A stretch of DNA of 52,792 nucleotides from a virus: positions 1 through 52,792 of IMG/VR virus record IMGVR_UViG_3300011116_000895; one strand, given 5' to 3'. Position numbers and translations under genes: made by a program. The number at the start of each line of letters is the position of its first letter. The first letter of the stretch is position 1. A model generated the notes under the pieces. That model worked only from the letters and a program-made list of their open reading frames with translations, was not told the origin of the DNA and made no database searches. Below, in pieces: positions 39,770 through 46,815 of the stretch.

Positions 39770-40108
39770 ATGGACATGAAATCAAGAAACTTTACTGATG
39801 ATAATGGCGCAACACTCAACCGATGGATTGCCAAATCCAACCCAACAAATGAACAAATTGCATTTGTTGATTCAGTCTACGATATGTGTGAACGAAACTA
39901 TGAGCGTGGTGGCGACAGCATCGTGGAATGTTGGGGAGCTGATGAAATCGCCAAAGAATTCAAGACTCTCAAGCAGGTTAAAGAATATTGCGGCGCAATG
40001 GTTGAGCGAGCTTTGGATGCACGATGGGGTGAGGATTCTGATCCTCAGCTGGAAGCGTATGAGGCGCACAAAGATTGGGGAAAGGGCGAAGGTGAAATTG
40101 GTCGGTGA
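39770..40108 (+). CDS. Early protein, unknown (cassette 2)
   Basis: 112 residues; GAAAGG lies ten bases before the ATG. Helical and acidic (IAFVDSVYDMCERNYERGGD; ADEIAKEFKTLKQVKEYCGA) with a C-terminal EDSDPQLEAYEAHKDWGKGE. Two cysteines. I recognise no family. Followed by a hairpin CTCCCC/GGGGAG (40123-40140) with outer CATCC/GGATG arms. Confidence 0.6.
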   Translation: MDMKSRNFTDDNGATLNRWIAKSNPTNEQIAFVDSVYDMCERNYERGGDSIVECWGADEIAKEFKTLKQVKEYCGAMVERALDARWGEDSDPQLEAYEAHKDWGKGEGEIGR

Positions 40109-40117
40109 GCTCGCCAG

Positions 40118-40146
40118 CATCCCTCCCCTCCCCAGGGGAGCGGATG
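40118..40146 (+). terminator. Hairpin terminator of cassette 2
   Basis: CATCC-CTCCCC ... GGGGAG-C-GGATG, a two-part stem closely related to the cassette 1 and 4 hairpins. No immediate T-run. Confidence 0.6.
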
Positions 40147-40246
40147 TTGATAGTCGCCAGAGGTTATCAGACTCTGGCATTGTTGATAGTCGCCAACGTC
40201 CTGATAATATTTTTTTTCTTTAAAGAACGAAAATTGAGAATTTGAT

Positions 40247-40274
40247 TTGACACGGTGGAAATTGACTCCATACT
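40247..40274 (+). promoter_or_regulatory. Early promoter of cassette 3
   Basis: TTGACA, 16-bp spacer, CATACT. Leader stem TCGGCA/TGCCGA with GGGT loop (40282-40297), then AACTCTTTCAGAAAGG. Confidence 0.82.
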
Positions 40275-40327
40275 GCTCTTGTCGGCAGGGTTGCCGATGA
40301 CACTCAACTCTTTCAGAAAGGTCAGAA

Positions 40328-40570
40328 ATGGCAAGTCAACTAGAAATGTTAATGGCGGAGAATGCCGCACTCAAAGCGGCGGCGGCGGAGGCGGCGGCAT
40401 CCAAGGTGAAGGCAATCGGCTTCAAGGTGTCCGAGAAGGGTGCTTTGAGCGTATATGGCTTGGGTCGGTTTCCCGTGACCCTGTACAAGGGTCAATGGAT
40501 ACGCTTGATTGAGGCGTTGCCATCACTTCAAGTTTTCATGGCAAATAACACATTCAAGGAAAAGGACTAA
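40328..40570 (+). CDS. Coiled coil plus conserved 'GLGRFPVTLY' domain (cassette 3)
   Basis: 80 residues. An Ala-rich coiled coil (LEMLMAENAALKAAAAEAAA) is followed by KVKAIGFKVSEKGALSVYGL, then GRFPVTLYKGQWIRLIEAL. The KG-x-(L/V)-SVYGLGRFPVTLY-x-x-QW segment is one I have seen in small uncharacterised proteins of phages and bacteria. It is probably a small beta domain oligomerised by the helix. Two hairpins follow. Confidence 0.65.
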   Translation: MASQLEMLMAENAALKAAAAEAAASKVKAIGFKVSEKGALSVYGLGRFPVTLYKGQWIRLIEALPSLQVFMANNTFKEKD

Positions 40571-40579
40571 AGAGGGTGC

Positions 40580-40666
40580 GGCGGAGCAAGCCATGGGGCT
40601 GCTCCGCCTTACTTCTACCAAGCAAAAGAGAGACCCCCCCCTCCGAGGAGTTCCGAGGGGGCGGTC
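40580..40666 (+). terminator. Tandem terminators of cassette 3
   Basis: Hairpin 1: GGCGGAGCA (40580-40588)/TGCTCCGCC (40600-40608), with inner AGCC/GGCT pairing. Hairpin 2: GACC-CCCCTC/GAGGGG-GGTC arms (40632-40666) followed by ATTTTTTT, a canonical intrinsic terminator. Confidence 0.85.
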
Positions 40667-40784
40667 ATTTTTTTCGCATGTTGATAGTCGCCACCTGTTA
40701 TCGGACTTCGCCAAATGTTGATAGTCGCCAAGGTTATTGGACAAAATATTTTTTTCTTTAAAGAACGAAAATCGAGAATTTAAT

Positions 40785-40812
40785 TTGACACCGTGCAAAT
40801 TGACTCCATACT
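40785..40812 (+). promoter_or_regulatory. Early promoter of cassette 4
   Basis: TTGACA, 16-bp spacer, CATACT; leader stem TGGCA/TGCCG with GGGT loop (40821-40834), CCTCTTT box. Confidence 0.82.
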
Positions 40813-40869
40813 GCTCTTGTTGGCAGGGTTGCCGATGCTCACTCTCCCCTCTTTGAAAGGATACTAGCC

Positions 40870-41184
40870 ATGAAGATTACATCTCTCGGAAACAACCAAA
40901 TGACTCTAACCCTCACAAATGCGACTGTGTTCGTATCGTACTCGACTCCCGTAGCGGCGTTTGTACGGGACTTTGGATTTGTTCGTGCCAAGGAAAGGTA
41001 CTCACGCACAACCACCAAACACATCAACGCTTGGCTCACTCAAGAAGCAGGAACCTGCCACAAAGAATTTGTAGTTGAGGTTCCACAGTTCGAAATCGCC
41101 GCCCTCCTGAAATCGACTGATCCTGAAACTTCGAAGTCGATGGATGTGATGCGACGGTACTTCCCAACCTGCATGGGAGGTTGA
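40870..41184 (+). CDS. DUF8033-like early protein (cassette 4)
   Basis: 104 residues. NATVFVSYSTPVAAFVRDFG, then RYSRTTTKHINAWL, gives an (F/V)SY-x-TPVA...(Y)S-x-TT-(T/S)-(K/R)HIN-x-(W/F)L signature that I associate with a small DUF8033-type phage/plasmid family of unknown function. GAAAGGA precedes the ATG. The C-terminus (KSMDVMRRYFPTCMGG) is helical. Confidence 0.6.
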   Translation: MKITSLGNNQMTLTLTNATVFVSYSTPVAAFVRDFGFVRAKERYSRTTTKHINAWLTQEAGTCHKEFVVEVPQFEIAALLKSTDPETSKSMDVMRRYFPTCMGG

Positions 41185-41193
41185 GAGTTCCCC

Positions 41194-41274
41194 CATCCCT
41201 CCCCTTCGGGGGAGTGGATGGGGATGATACCCAGACTGATCTCCAGCATCCCTCCCCTCCCCAGGGAGCGGATG
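41194..41274 (+). terminator. Two successive hairpins of cassette 4
   Basis: 41194-41220: CATCC-CTCCCC-TTCG-GGGGAG-T-GGATG. 41247-41274: CATCC-CTCCC...GGGAG-C-GGATG. The two are near-duplicates, showing that terminator modules are copied around the array. Confidence 0.7.
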
Positions 41275-41384
41275 TTGATAGTCGCCATGTGTTATCGGAC
41301 TCTGTGAATGTTGATAGTCGCCAGGGTCCGATAATTTTTTTTTTCTTTAAAGAAAAATAATTTGAAATAAATTTAAGATTTAAT

Positions 41385-41412
41385 TTGACACGGTAAAAAT
41401 TGGCTCCATACT
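41385..41412 (+). promoter_or_regulatory. Early promoter of cassette 5
   Basis: TTGACA, 16-bp spacer, CATACT; leader stem TCGGCA/TGCCGA (41420-41434), CCTCTTT box, GAAAGGA. Confidence 0.82.
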
Positions 41413-41463
41413 GACGATGTCGGCACGTTGCCGATTTCACTTCCCCTCTTTGAAAGGATTGAA

Positions 41464-41814
41464 ATGATCAACTACGTTTATGCGAACATGATCGACGGAA
41501 TGCCTGCTCCCTTTGTCGGTGGTCCTGCCACCGAATTGTGGTGGACGGATCGCTACGGTTGCACGGTTACAAGCGTTACTTTTGCCAAGAGTGGCAAGCG
41601 CAAGGGACAGATTACGCAATTCACGATGACACATGATCGGGTCGTTTGGGACGTTTCGGGTGGCGAAGGTAGCGAGAAGGTAAAAACCTACGAGACCGTG
41701 GAAGGCGCAAGTCCAATCACAGTAAAACTGCGAAGCAATGGTCGATGGAAGACAACGGGTGGACAATACGTTTCGGTTGGCTTCCGAGACACTTATCGAG
41801 ACCCTCACTACTAA
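41464..41814 (+). CDS. Early beta-rich protein, unknown (cassette 5)
   Basis: 116 residues from the ATG at 41464. An earlier in-frame ATG lies before the ribosome site and is rejected. It is beta-rich and basic (CTVTSVTFAKSGKRKGQITQ; TVKLRSNGRWKTTGGQYVSV), with an N-terminal PAPFVGGPATELWWTDRYGC loop. Reminiscent of small nucleic-acid-binding beta barrels, but I recognise no family. Confidence 0.6.
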   Translation: MINYVYANMIDGMPAPFVGGPATELWWTDRYGCTVTSVTFAKSGKRKGQITQFTMTHDRVVWDVSGGEGSEKVKTYETVEGASPITVKLRSNGRWKTTGGQYVSVGFRDTYRDPHY

Positions 41815-41826
41815 AGAGCAAAAAAG

Positions 41827-41861
41827 AAACCCCCCGCCGTAAGTTTGGCGGGTGGGTTTTT
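41827..41861 (+). terminator. Intrinsic terminator of cassette 5
   Basis: AAACCC-CCCGCC / GGCGGG-T-GGGTTT stem with an 8-base loop runs into TTTTT. Confidence 0.9.
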
Positions 41862-41974
41862 CTTTAAAGAATTTTTGAAAATTTTTCGCCTGTTGATAGT
41901 CGCCAGGGTTATCGGACTCTGTGAATGTTGATAGTCACAGTAGTTATTGGACAATAAATTATTTAAGATTTAAT

Positions 41975-42002
41975 TTGACACGATGGAAATCGACTGTACA
42001 AT
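41975..42002 (+). promoter_or_regulatory. Early promoter of cassette 6
   Basis: TTGACA, 16-bp spacer, TACAAT; leader stem ATGGC/GCCAT (42009-42024) nearly the same as cassette 1, then AACTCTTTAATAAAGG. Confidence 0.85.
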
Positions 42003-42055
42003 CGACGCATGGCAACTCTGCCATATCACTCAACTCTTTAATAAAGGATACTCAA

Positions 42056-42271
42056 ATGGCTTACTGCACGACAAACTACAAGACAAAGAAGCAATTCAAA
42101 GAAGCGATTGCGCAAGGCGTGAAAGTCGGAGTGTGGCAACCAAGTCCGATGGGAAGTAGCACGGTATACGGTGAAACGGTTTGTGTGGAAGGTCCACAGT
42201 ATCCTGCGCCACACAGTTGGTACGCCACGGTAAAGGTTGATGATCAAGGCGTGGTGGTAAGCGTGAAGTAA
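42056..42271 (+). CDS. Small early protein with EGP-x-YPAPH-x-WYA motif (cassette 6)
   Basis: 71 residues from the ATG at 42056; AAAGGA is nine bases upstream. KTKKQFKEAIAQGVKVGVWQ, then VCVEGPQYPAPHSWYATVKV and a D-x-(G)-x-VV-x-V-K end. The EGP-x-YP-x-PH-x-WYA-x-V signature occurs in small uncharacterised phage proteins I recall. Likely a compact beta fold. Function unknown. Confidence 0.65.
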   Translation: MAYCTTNYKTKKQFKEAIAQGVKVGVWQPSPMGSSTVYGETVCVEGPQYPAPHSWYATVKVDDQGVVVSVK

Positions 42272-42290
42272 AGACAACGCAACAAAGAGG

Positions 42291-42332
42291 GATCAGTAGG
42301 GCAAGCCACGGGGCTACCCTGCTGATCTTTTT
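42291..42332 (+). terminator. Intrinsic terminator of cassette 6
   Basis: GATCAG-x-AGGG / CCCT-x-CTGATC stem with a GCAAGCCACGGGGCT-containing loop, followed by TTTTT. Confidence 0.88.
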
Positions 42333-42439
42333 GCGCCTGTTGATAGTTGCCATGGTTATCGGACTTCACCAAATGTTGATAGTCGCCAAGGTCCTGATAA
42401 TAATTTTTTTCTTTAAAGAAAAATAATTTAAGATTTAAT

Positions 42440-42467
42440 TTGACACGGTGAAATTCGACCTTACAAT
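42440..42467 (+). promoter_or_regulatory. Early promoter of cassette 7
   Basis: TTGACA, 16-bp spacer, TACAAT; leader stem GGCAAC/GTTGCC (42476-42490), AACTCTTTATAGGA. Confidence 0.85.
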
Positions 42468-42524
42468 CGACGCATGGCAACGCCGTTGCCTAATCTTACT
42501 CTAAACTCTTTATAGGATACCATC

Positions 42525-43070
42525 ATGAAACTCAATACTAAACTCTTTGAATCCGCCACTTCCAAGTACGCTACCTTGGCGCAGTCCCTCAAGGGACAAG
42601 CCTTGGCGGATGCTTTGGCATGGTACTGCGAAGCGCAAGCCTTCGCTATTCACCTTACGACAATTACGCCTTGGACATTGGAAGTGGCGGCATCCGTTGT
42701 ATCCTCATTCAGTCCACGCAATAAGTGGAATAATAATAAGGCGCAAGCCTTGTTATTCGCAATGGGTGGCAAGCCTAAGGGATTGCGGAATAACTTGCGC
42801 ATGGCGCAAGCGAGTACTCGCCTTGGATTTGCGGCGTTGAAGGGATTAAAGACCAACGCCTTTGCCCGTGCAATTGCGGGGGATATGGCGGCGGTGGTGG
42901 TGGACACTTGGATGGTGAAAGCGGCGGGGCTAGACTCTAGCAAGAGTCTAAGCAAGGGCAAATACTTTGCCCTAGCGTCGGCAGTAACTGCGGTTGCGGT
43001 TGGCATGGGATGGAGCAACGCCGCAACGCAAGCGGTGATTTGGTGCGCCATCAGGGGGGGACACGCATGA
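42525..43070 (+). CDS. DUF7178-like early protein, helix-hairpin-type (cassette 7)
   Basis: 181 residues. ASVVSSFSPRNKWNNNKAQA, then RNNLRMAQASTRLGF and ARAIAGDMAAVVVDTWMVKA, then AVTAVAVGMGWSNAATQAVIW. The order 'SP-(R)-x-x-W-x-x-N-x-x-A...G...V-V-D-x-W' follows a phage family (DUF7178) that looks like a degenerate HhH-GPD/DNA-glycosylase scaffold, with the VDTW aspartate where the catalytic Asp would be. A DNA-base or nucleotide role is a guess. Rich in Ala and GC-biased. Confidence 0.62.
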   Translation: MKLNTKLFESATSKYATLAQSLKGQALADALAWYCEAQAFAIHLTTITPWTLEVAASVVSSFSPRNKWNNNKAQALLFAMGGKPKGLRNNLRMAQASTRLGFAALKGLKTNAFARAIAGDMAAVVVDTWMVKAAGLDSSKSLSKGKYFALASAVTAVAVGMGWSNAATQAVIWCAIRGGHA

Positions 43071-43105
43071 GCCGATAACCCCAACGCCGAAAAGGATTCG
43101 TCCCT

Positions 43106-43123
43106 GCCGCCCTTCGGGGCGGC
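43106..43123 (+). terminator. Hairpin terminator of cassette 7
   Basis: GCCGCCC-TTCG-GGGCGGC, a 7-bp GC stem with a UUCG loop; outer CGCCGAA/TTCGGTG can extend it. No T-run. Confidence 0.65.
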
Positions 43124-43199
43124 TAGGCTTCGGTGTTGATAGTCGCAGGGGTTATGGGACTCGTAAGTTATCGGACTCGAAAATAATTTAATTTTCCAT

Positions 43200-43227
43200 T
43201 TGACACGGTGCAAATTGGCTTTATGAT
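43200..43227 (+). promoter_or_regulatory. Early promoter of cassette 8
   Basis: TTGACA, 16-bp spacer, TATGAT; leader stem GTCAGCA/TGCTGAC (43234-43250), AACTCTTAATGAAAGG. Confidence 0.83.
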
Positions 43228-43284
43228 GCGGCAGTCAGCAAGGTGCTGACACTCACTAAACTCTTAATGAAAGGATACTAGATT

Positions 43285-43560
43285 ATGGAAAACTCAACAC
43301 TTAACTTGTCAACTGCGGGAGTAGCGTTTGCTCATGAGGTTGCCCAACACCCACGCCGTCTGCACAATGCCGAAGCCCTTGCGTTGGTCGGTGCAAGCGA
43401 TGATGAGGGTTGCCGCTTTGTCTTGGAGCAGGGTGCGACTGCCTGCGGCTATGCGAATCGCTTCTACCCAAAGAGCGACAAGTGGGTAACTAATCGCCTG
43501 CGTAAGGCTTCGTATGCTCGCCTCGCCCAATGGGCGCAAGGTAAGGCTACGAAGGTGTAA
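43285..43560 (+). CDS. Early protein, unknown (cassette 8)
   Basis: 91 residues; GAAAGGA is ten bases before the ATG. Helical with AGVAFAHEVAQHPRRLHNAE and a second half, YANRFYPKSDKWVTNRLRKA, that is basic. Two cysteines (EGCRFVLEQGATACGY). No recognised family. Confidence 0.6.
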   Translation: MENSTLNLSTAGVAFAHEVAQHPRRLHNAEALALVGASDDEGCRFVLEQGATACGYANRFYPKSDKWVTNRLRKASYARLAQWAQGKATKV

Positions 43561-43575
43561 GTACAAAGAGGGTGC

Positions 43576-43660
43576 GGCGGGGCAAGCCACGGGGCTACCC
43601 CGCCCTACTTCTTCAAACAACAAAGAGGTTCGCCTCGCCCTCCCTTCGGGGAGGGTATTT
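43576..43660 (+). terminator. Tandem terminators of cassette 8
   Basis: 43576-43604: GGCGGGG/CCCCGCC with a GCAAGCCACGGGGCT core. 43638-43655: CCCTCCC-TTCG-GGGAGGG followed by TATTTTTC. Confidence 0.88.
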
Positions 43661-43733
43661 TTCGTCGTGTTGATAGTCGCAGGGGTTATCGGACTCTAGG
43701 AGTTATTGGTCAAATAATTATTTAAGATTTAAT

Positions 43734-43761
43734 TTGACACGGTGAAAATCGGCTGTAGAAT
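43734..43761 (+). promoter_or_regulatory. Early promoter of cassette 9
   Basis: TTGACA, 16-bp spacer, TAGAAT; leader stem CGGCA/TGCCG with GGGT loop (43770-43783), ACCTCTTTAGGAG. Confidence 0.82.
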
Positions 43762-43815
43762 CTACACAGCGGCAGGGTTGCCGTGGATACTGAACCTCTT
43801 TAGGAGCAACTAACA

Positions 43816-44166
43816 ATGGGTACTCGAATCACAAAAATGCAAGTGAAGCAGTTCTGCGACACACTCAACCTGCACACAGGCGAAGCATACGGCATATCGT
43901 TTGGGTCGTTTGGTAAGGTGTCGTTAGTGGACTATGTCGGGTCTGCGGAAGTGGATGTGCTGACGCATGGTCATGTCAGCAAGCGTGAACTGCTCAATCG
44001 CATGGGGGCATACATGGCAGGGTGGCGTAATTGCCGTACCAAAGAGGTGGTGAACAAGTGTTCACCTCCCACATTTGAATCCACATTCGATATGCCGTAT
44101 TTCCGTGGTGGTGTTCGCTACCAATGCAAGAATACCGCCTTTGTCAACGAAGGGGGTGCGGCGTGA
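43816..44166 (+). CDS. Early protein, unknown (cassette 9, first gene)
   Basis: 116 residues; AGGAG lies about eleven bases before the ATG. The N-terminal half is mixed (TKMQVKQFCDTLNLHTGEAY; GKVSLVDYVGSAEVDVLTHG). The middle is helical (RELLNRMGAYMAGWRN). The end is Cys/aromatic (YFRGGVRYQCKNTAFVNEGG). Four cysteines. No family recognised. Confidence 0.6.
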   Translation: MGTRITKMQVKQFCDTLNLHTGEAYGISFGSFGKVSLVDYVGSAEVDVLTHGHVSKRELLNRMGAYMAGWRNCRTKEVVNKCSPPTFESTFDMPYFRGGVRYQCKNTAFVNEGGAA

Positions 44167-44432
44167 ATCTGTTAGTCAGGTTGGGGTGGCTTGAGAATAC
44201 ACTCAAGGATTGTCTGACTCGCTTGGATGACCTTGCGAATGTTCCCTATGACGCTATGGCTGAGGAGGGAAGTTTCGGAGCATCGGTTCGGCGTGAGTTG
44301 GGTGAACAGGTGGAGTACTTGGAGCGTCAGTTGCGTGATGTTCGCATTCAGATCGAGGACAGCAAGGGTACGCCTGAGGAGGCGGCTGAGCGTAGGCGGC
44401 AACGCATCAGCGGCAGACTGTTCGCCAAATAA
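44163..44432 (+). CDS. Coiled-coil early protein (cassette 9, second gene, GTG start)
   Basis: 89 residues from a GTG that overlaps the previous stop as GTGA. An upstream ATG in frame lies inside the first gene. Almost all helical: LGWLENTLKDCLTRLDDL and LGEQVEYLERQLRDVRIQIE, then a basic end (AAERRRQRISGRLFAK). The only two-gene cassette besides the Csx16 one. Confidence 0.65.
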   Translation: MNLLVRLGWLENTLKDCLTRLDDLANVPYDAMAEEGSFGASVRRELGEQVEYLERQLRDVRIQIEDSKGTPEEAAERRRQRISGRLFAK

Positions 44433-44444
44433 TCTAAAGAGGGC

Positions 44445-44482
44445 AACCGCTCCTGCTCCCCTTGTTGGGTGAGCGGGACGGT
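44445..44482 (+). terminator. Hairpin terminator of cassette 9
   Basis: AACCG...CTGCTC pairs imperfectly with GAGCGG...CGGTT around CCCTTGTTGGGT. No T-run immediately after; moderate support. Confidence 0.5.
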
Positions 44483-44551
44483 TGTTGATAGTCGCAGTGG
44501 TTATCGGACTCTGCGGATTTCTTTAAAGAAAAAAATAATTTAATATTTTAC

Positions 44552-44579
44552 TTGACACGGTGAAAATCGACCCCATAAT
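44552..44579 (+). promoter_or_regulatory. Early promoter of cassette 10a
   Basis: TTGACA, 16-bp spacer, CATAAT; leader stem GTGTCGGCA/TGCTGACAC (44584-44604, one G-U pair), AACTCTTTCAGAAAGG. Confidence 0.85.
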
Positions 44580-44632
44580 GACGGTGTCGGCAAGGTGCTG
44601 ACACTCACTCAACTCTTTCAGAAAGGCTACTC

Positions 44633-45115
44633 ATGTTCTCACTCACAGACATCAATACTATGGCAAACAAGAAGTCAATCGCTTCACGAATGTACAACCA
44701 TGTGGTGAATATGCTTGAAGCCCCTGCCAACGCAGGGTTGGACGGATTCATTGGCGATGAGGTTGGCGAAGTGTTACTCTTGAAGGACAACGCTAATCAG
44801 GATGGGTTTAAGTTCGCCTGTGATCCTGACAACGAGTTGTTCGGCAAGACATTCGAAGGCTCTCCTGAGAACATCTCGATGGAGATTTTCCCTGAGTTCT
44901 ATTCGTCGCATATTGGTATGAAGTTGGTTGTGTTCAGCCATAGCGGTGACGAAATGACAGGGTGGGCGGCGAAGGAGTTCATGGACACGCTGAATGTGAA
45001 GCAGTTGAACAAGATTGCTGAGGCGATGGCGTGGCTGATCGAAGCCTATGGCAAGGGCATTGTGAACGGTGACGGAACGATCAGCGGCTACATCACGGAG
45101 TACATGAAGAAGTAA
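44633..45115 (+). CDS. Early protein, unknown (160 residues)
   Basis: 160 residues; GAAAGG is about nine bases before the ATG, and a second in-frame ATG (residue 10) is possible. Acidic. It has SRMYNHVVNMLEAPANAGLD, an EVGEVLLLKDNANQDGFKFA beta segment and a helical end (LNKIAEAMAWLIEAYGKGIV). No family recognised. Confidence 0.6.
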   Translation: MFSLTDINTMANKKSIASRMYNHVVNMLEAPANAGLDGFIGDEVGEVLLLKDNANQDGFKFACDPDNELFGKTFEGSPENISMEIFPEFYSSHIGMKLVVFSHSGDEMTGWAAKEFMDTLNVKQLNKIAEAMAWLIEAYGKGIVNGDGTISGYITEYMKK

Positions 45116-45137
45116 ACACCAATCACGGGTGTGACAG

Positions 45138-45171
45138 CCCCCTCTGCCCCCAACAGGGCAGGGGGGTTTTT
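45138..45171 (+). terminator. Intrinsic terminator
   Basis: CCCCTCTGCCC/GGGCAGGGGG stem with a CCAACA loop, then TTTTTG. Confidence 0.9.
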
Positions 45172-45307
45172 GCCGTCCCTGAGTTATCGGACTCAGGGGG
45201 CGGCGTGTTGATAGTCGCAGGGGTTATCGGACTCGGCTATGTTATCGGACTCTATCTTGCGCCGATATAAAGGATATAAAAATATTTTAAAAAATTGCAA
45301 ATTCAAT

Positions 45308-45335
45308 TTGACACCGTGCAAATTGAGCGTACAAT
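45308..45335 (+). promoter_or_regulatory. Early promoter of the DUF932-like gene
   Basis: TTGACA, 16-bp spacer, TACAAT; the longest leader stem of the array, about 10 bp (45341-45350/45356-45365), then AACTCTTTCAGGAGA. Confidence 0.86.
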
Positions 45336-45396
45336 CGGCGTGTCGGCAGGAAGTTCCTGCTGACAATTCTCACTAACTCTTTCAGGAGATACTCGA

Positions 45397-46374
45397 ATGG
45401 CTTCTACGATTCAACTTTACAATGCTACTGATGCTGACAAGGCTAACTTGACGGCTGACCCGATTTCCATGATGCGGAAGGCAGGTTTGGATTGGAAGGT
45501 TTCCACCTTGCCTATCGTGGCTTGCGGTGCTGACGGTGCGGCGTACTCAGGCGGTGACTACAGGGCGATTGTGCGTGAGGACACAGGCTTTGTGTTTGCT
45601 GTTGCAAAGGAAGGCTACACTTCCATTCAGAACCATGAGTTGGCTGATCTCTGCTATGAGATCACTAACTTCAGCGGTACTAGTTGCACCCAAGTGGGTT
45701 CAATCAACAATGGCAAACGAGTCTTCTTCCAAGTTGACTTGGGTCAGGTGAACATTGGCGGCGATCCTCGTGATGTGGTTAATAATAACTTTTTTATTGG
45801 TACTAGCCATGATACGAGTTGGGCTACCACACTTGGCTTGAATGCTCAACGCATTGTCTGCATGAACACTTTCATGATGGCTTTGGCGGGTATGAAGGGC
45901 AAGGCTGACTCGGCATCCATTCGTCACGGATCAGGCTCGAAAGCACGGTTTGGCATGATCAAGGAATGGGTTGAAGCAGGAATGGGACAGGCTGAGTCTT
46001 TCACTAAGTTCTGCAACAGTTTGGCACAGCGTGAAGTGACTACGGCTAGTGCGGATGTGTTCTTTCAGGAGGTGTATAACTCCATGAACGGAACTCCAAA
46101 GGCATCAGGGCGTGGCAATACTCGCTACGAGCAGGTGTTGGATGCGTGGCGTACCAACCTTTGGGTTGACACAAAGCAGACAGGTATGCGGTCTGCGGGT
46201 AGCCTGTGGTCGGCTGTGAATGCGATCACCCAATGGGTGGATCATGAGCGTACTGTGAAGGGTGAGGACAGCAATGACTCCCTGCGTTTGGAGTCGAACC
46301 TGTTCGGGGTCGGCTCGACCATCAAGGAGAAAGCCTACGCTCAGGCTGAAGCGTGGATGGCGGTGAACGCCTGA
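45397..46374 (+). CDS. DUF932/TIGR03299-type phage-plasmid protein
   Basis: 325 residues; AGGAGA precedes the ATG. FAVAKEGYTSIQNHELADLC, then INNGKRVFFQVDLGQVNIGG, NNFFIGTSHDTSWATTLGLN and RIVCMNTFMMALAG, form the DUF932 core (V-x-Y-x-x-(V/I)QN-x-E...G-(R)-x-(V/F)...HDGS/T...R-(V/I)-VC-x-NT). These proteins are common on plasmids and phages, often near anti-restriction genes; biochemical function is not settled. The C-terminal third is helical. By far the largest gene of the array. Confidence 0.8.
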   Translation: MASTIQLYNATDADKANLTADPISMMRKAGLDWKVSTLPIVACGADGAAYSGGDYRAIVREDTGFVFAVAKEGYTSIQNHELADLCYEITNFSGTSCTQVGSINNGKRVFFQVDLGQVNIGGDPRDVVNNNFFIGTSHDTSWATTLGLNAQRIVCMNTFMMALAGMKGKADSASIRHGSGSKARFGMIKEWVEAGMGQAESFTKFCNSLAQREVTTASADVFFQEVYNSMNGTPKASGRGNTRYEQVLDAWRTNLWVDTKQTGMRSAGSLWSAVNAITQWVDHERTVKGEDSNDSLRLESNLFGVGSTIKEKAYAQAEAWMAVNA

Positions 46375-46400
46375 TCCCCTGACGATCTTTGAAAGGTCTG

Positions 46401-46436
46401 ACCCCTCTGCCCGTAAAACGGCAGGGGGGTTTTTTA
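46401..46436 (+). terminator. Intrinsic terminator after the DUF932-like gene
   Basis: ACCCCTCTGCC/GGCAGGGGGGT stem with an 8-base loop followed by TTTTTATTTA. Confidence 0.92.
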
Positions 46437-46550
46437 TTTATTATTATTTCGCCGCAAGTTATCGGACTTTGCGTCGCCAGTTGATAGTTGCAGGGGGTGT
46501 TATGGGACGGCTAAGTTATCGGACTGCACAATAATAATTTAATTTTCCAC

Positions 46551-46578
46551 TTGACACGGTGGAAATCGGCTGTATAAT
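46551..46578 (+). promoter_or_regulatory. Consensus promoter of the structured RNA
   Basis: TTGACA, 16-bp spacer, TATAAT: both hexamers perfect. Downstream there is no gene of credible length, which points to an RNA product. Confidence 0.9.
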
Positions 46579-46584
46579 AGGGGC

Positions 46585-46812
46585 ATGACACGAATACAAA
46601 AACCTTGTAGGTGAGTGCTTATAAACAACACCTATCTGCTCTGTCATGGGTGTCAGCAACACCTGTTCACCCTGCGTTGTTCGCCTAGTACCCTCAACAG
46701 GGGGAAAATCGTCAGGCGTGGTATAAATCCCAGTTCAGGCAAGGTGTCTGCCACACCCTGCCATGAGCCTCATCCGACTCTGACTTAGAGCCACCGAGAT
46801 GAGGCTTTTTTA
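46585..46812 (+). ncRNA. Putative structured small RNA (about 228 nt)
   Basis: It starts about six bases after a perfect TATAAT and ends in an intrinsic terminator (AGCCTCATC 46766-46774 / GATGAGGCT 46798-46806, then TTTTTTATTTT). Internal pairings: CATGACA (46584-46590)/TGTCATG (46642-46648) closes the 5' domain around TAGGTG/CACCTA (46608-46613/46629-46634); GGTGT/ACACC (46649-46653/46659-46663); GGCA-x-GGTGT/ACACC-x-TGCC (46738-46747/46753-46762). The only ORF from the start is nine codons. No known RNA class recognised. Confidence 0.72.
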
Positions 46813-46815
46813 TTT

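Larger units (their letters stand above)
39659..44530. repeat. Palindrome TTCTTTAAAGAA repeated upstream of cassette promoters
   Basis: Seven copies of the perfect 12-bp palindrome start at 39659, 40216, 40754, 41343, 41860, 42409 and 44519. Most lie in AT-rich sequence some 20-35 bases before the -35 box, where an UP element or a repressor site would be expected. Several follow T-runs and may double as terminators. Confidence 0.85.

Noticed and set aside
39798-40223. Second plus-strand frame in cassette 2
   Set aside because: It starts inside the 39770 gene without a ribosome site and runs through the terminator and two motif copies.
46585-46612. Nine-codon leaderless ORF at the start of the structured RNA
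   Set aside because: The ATG is well placed after TATAAT, but such a short frame with no conservation data is more simply part of the 5' stem.
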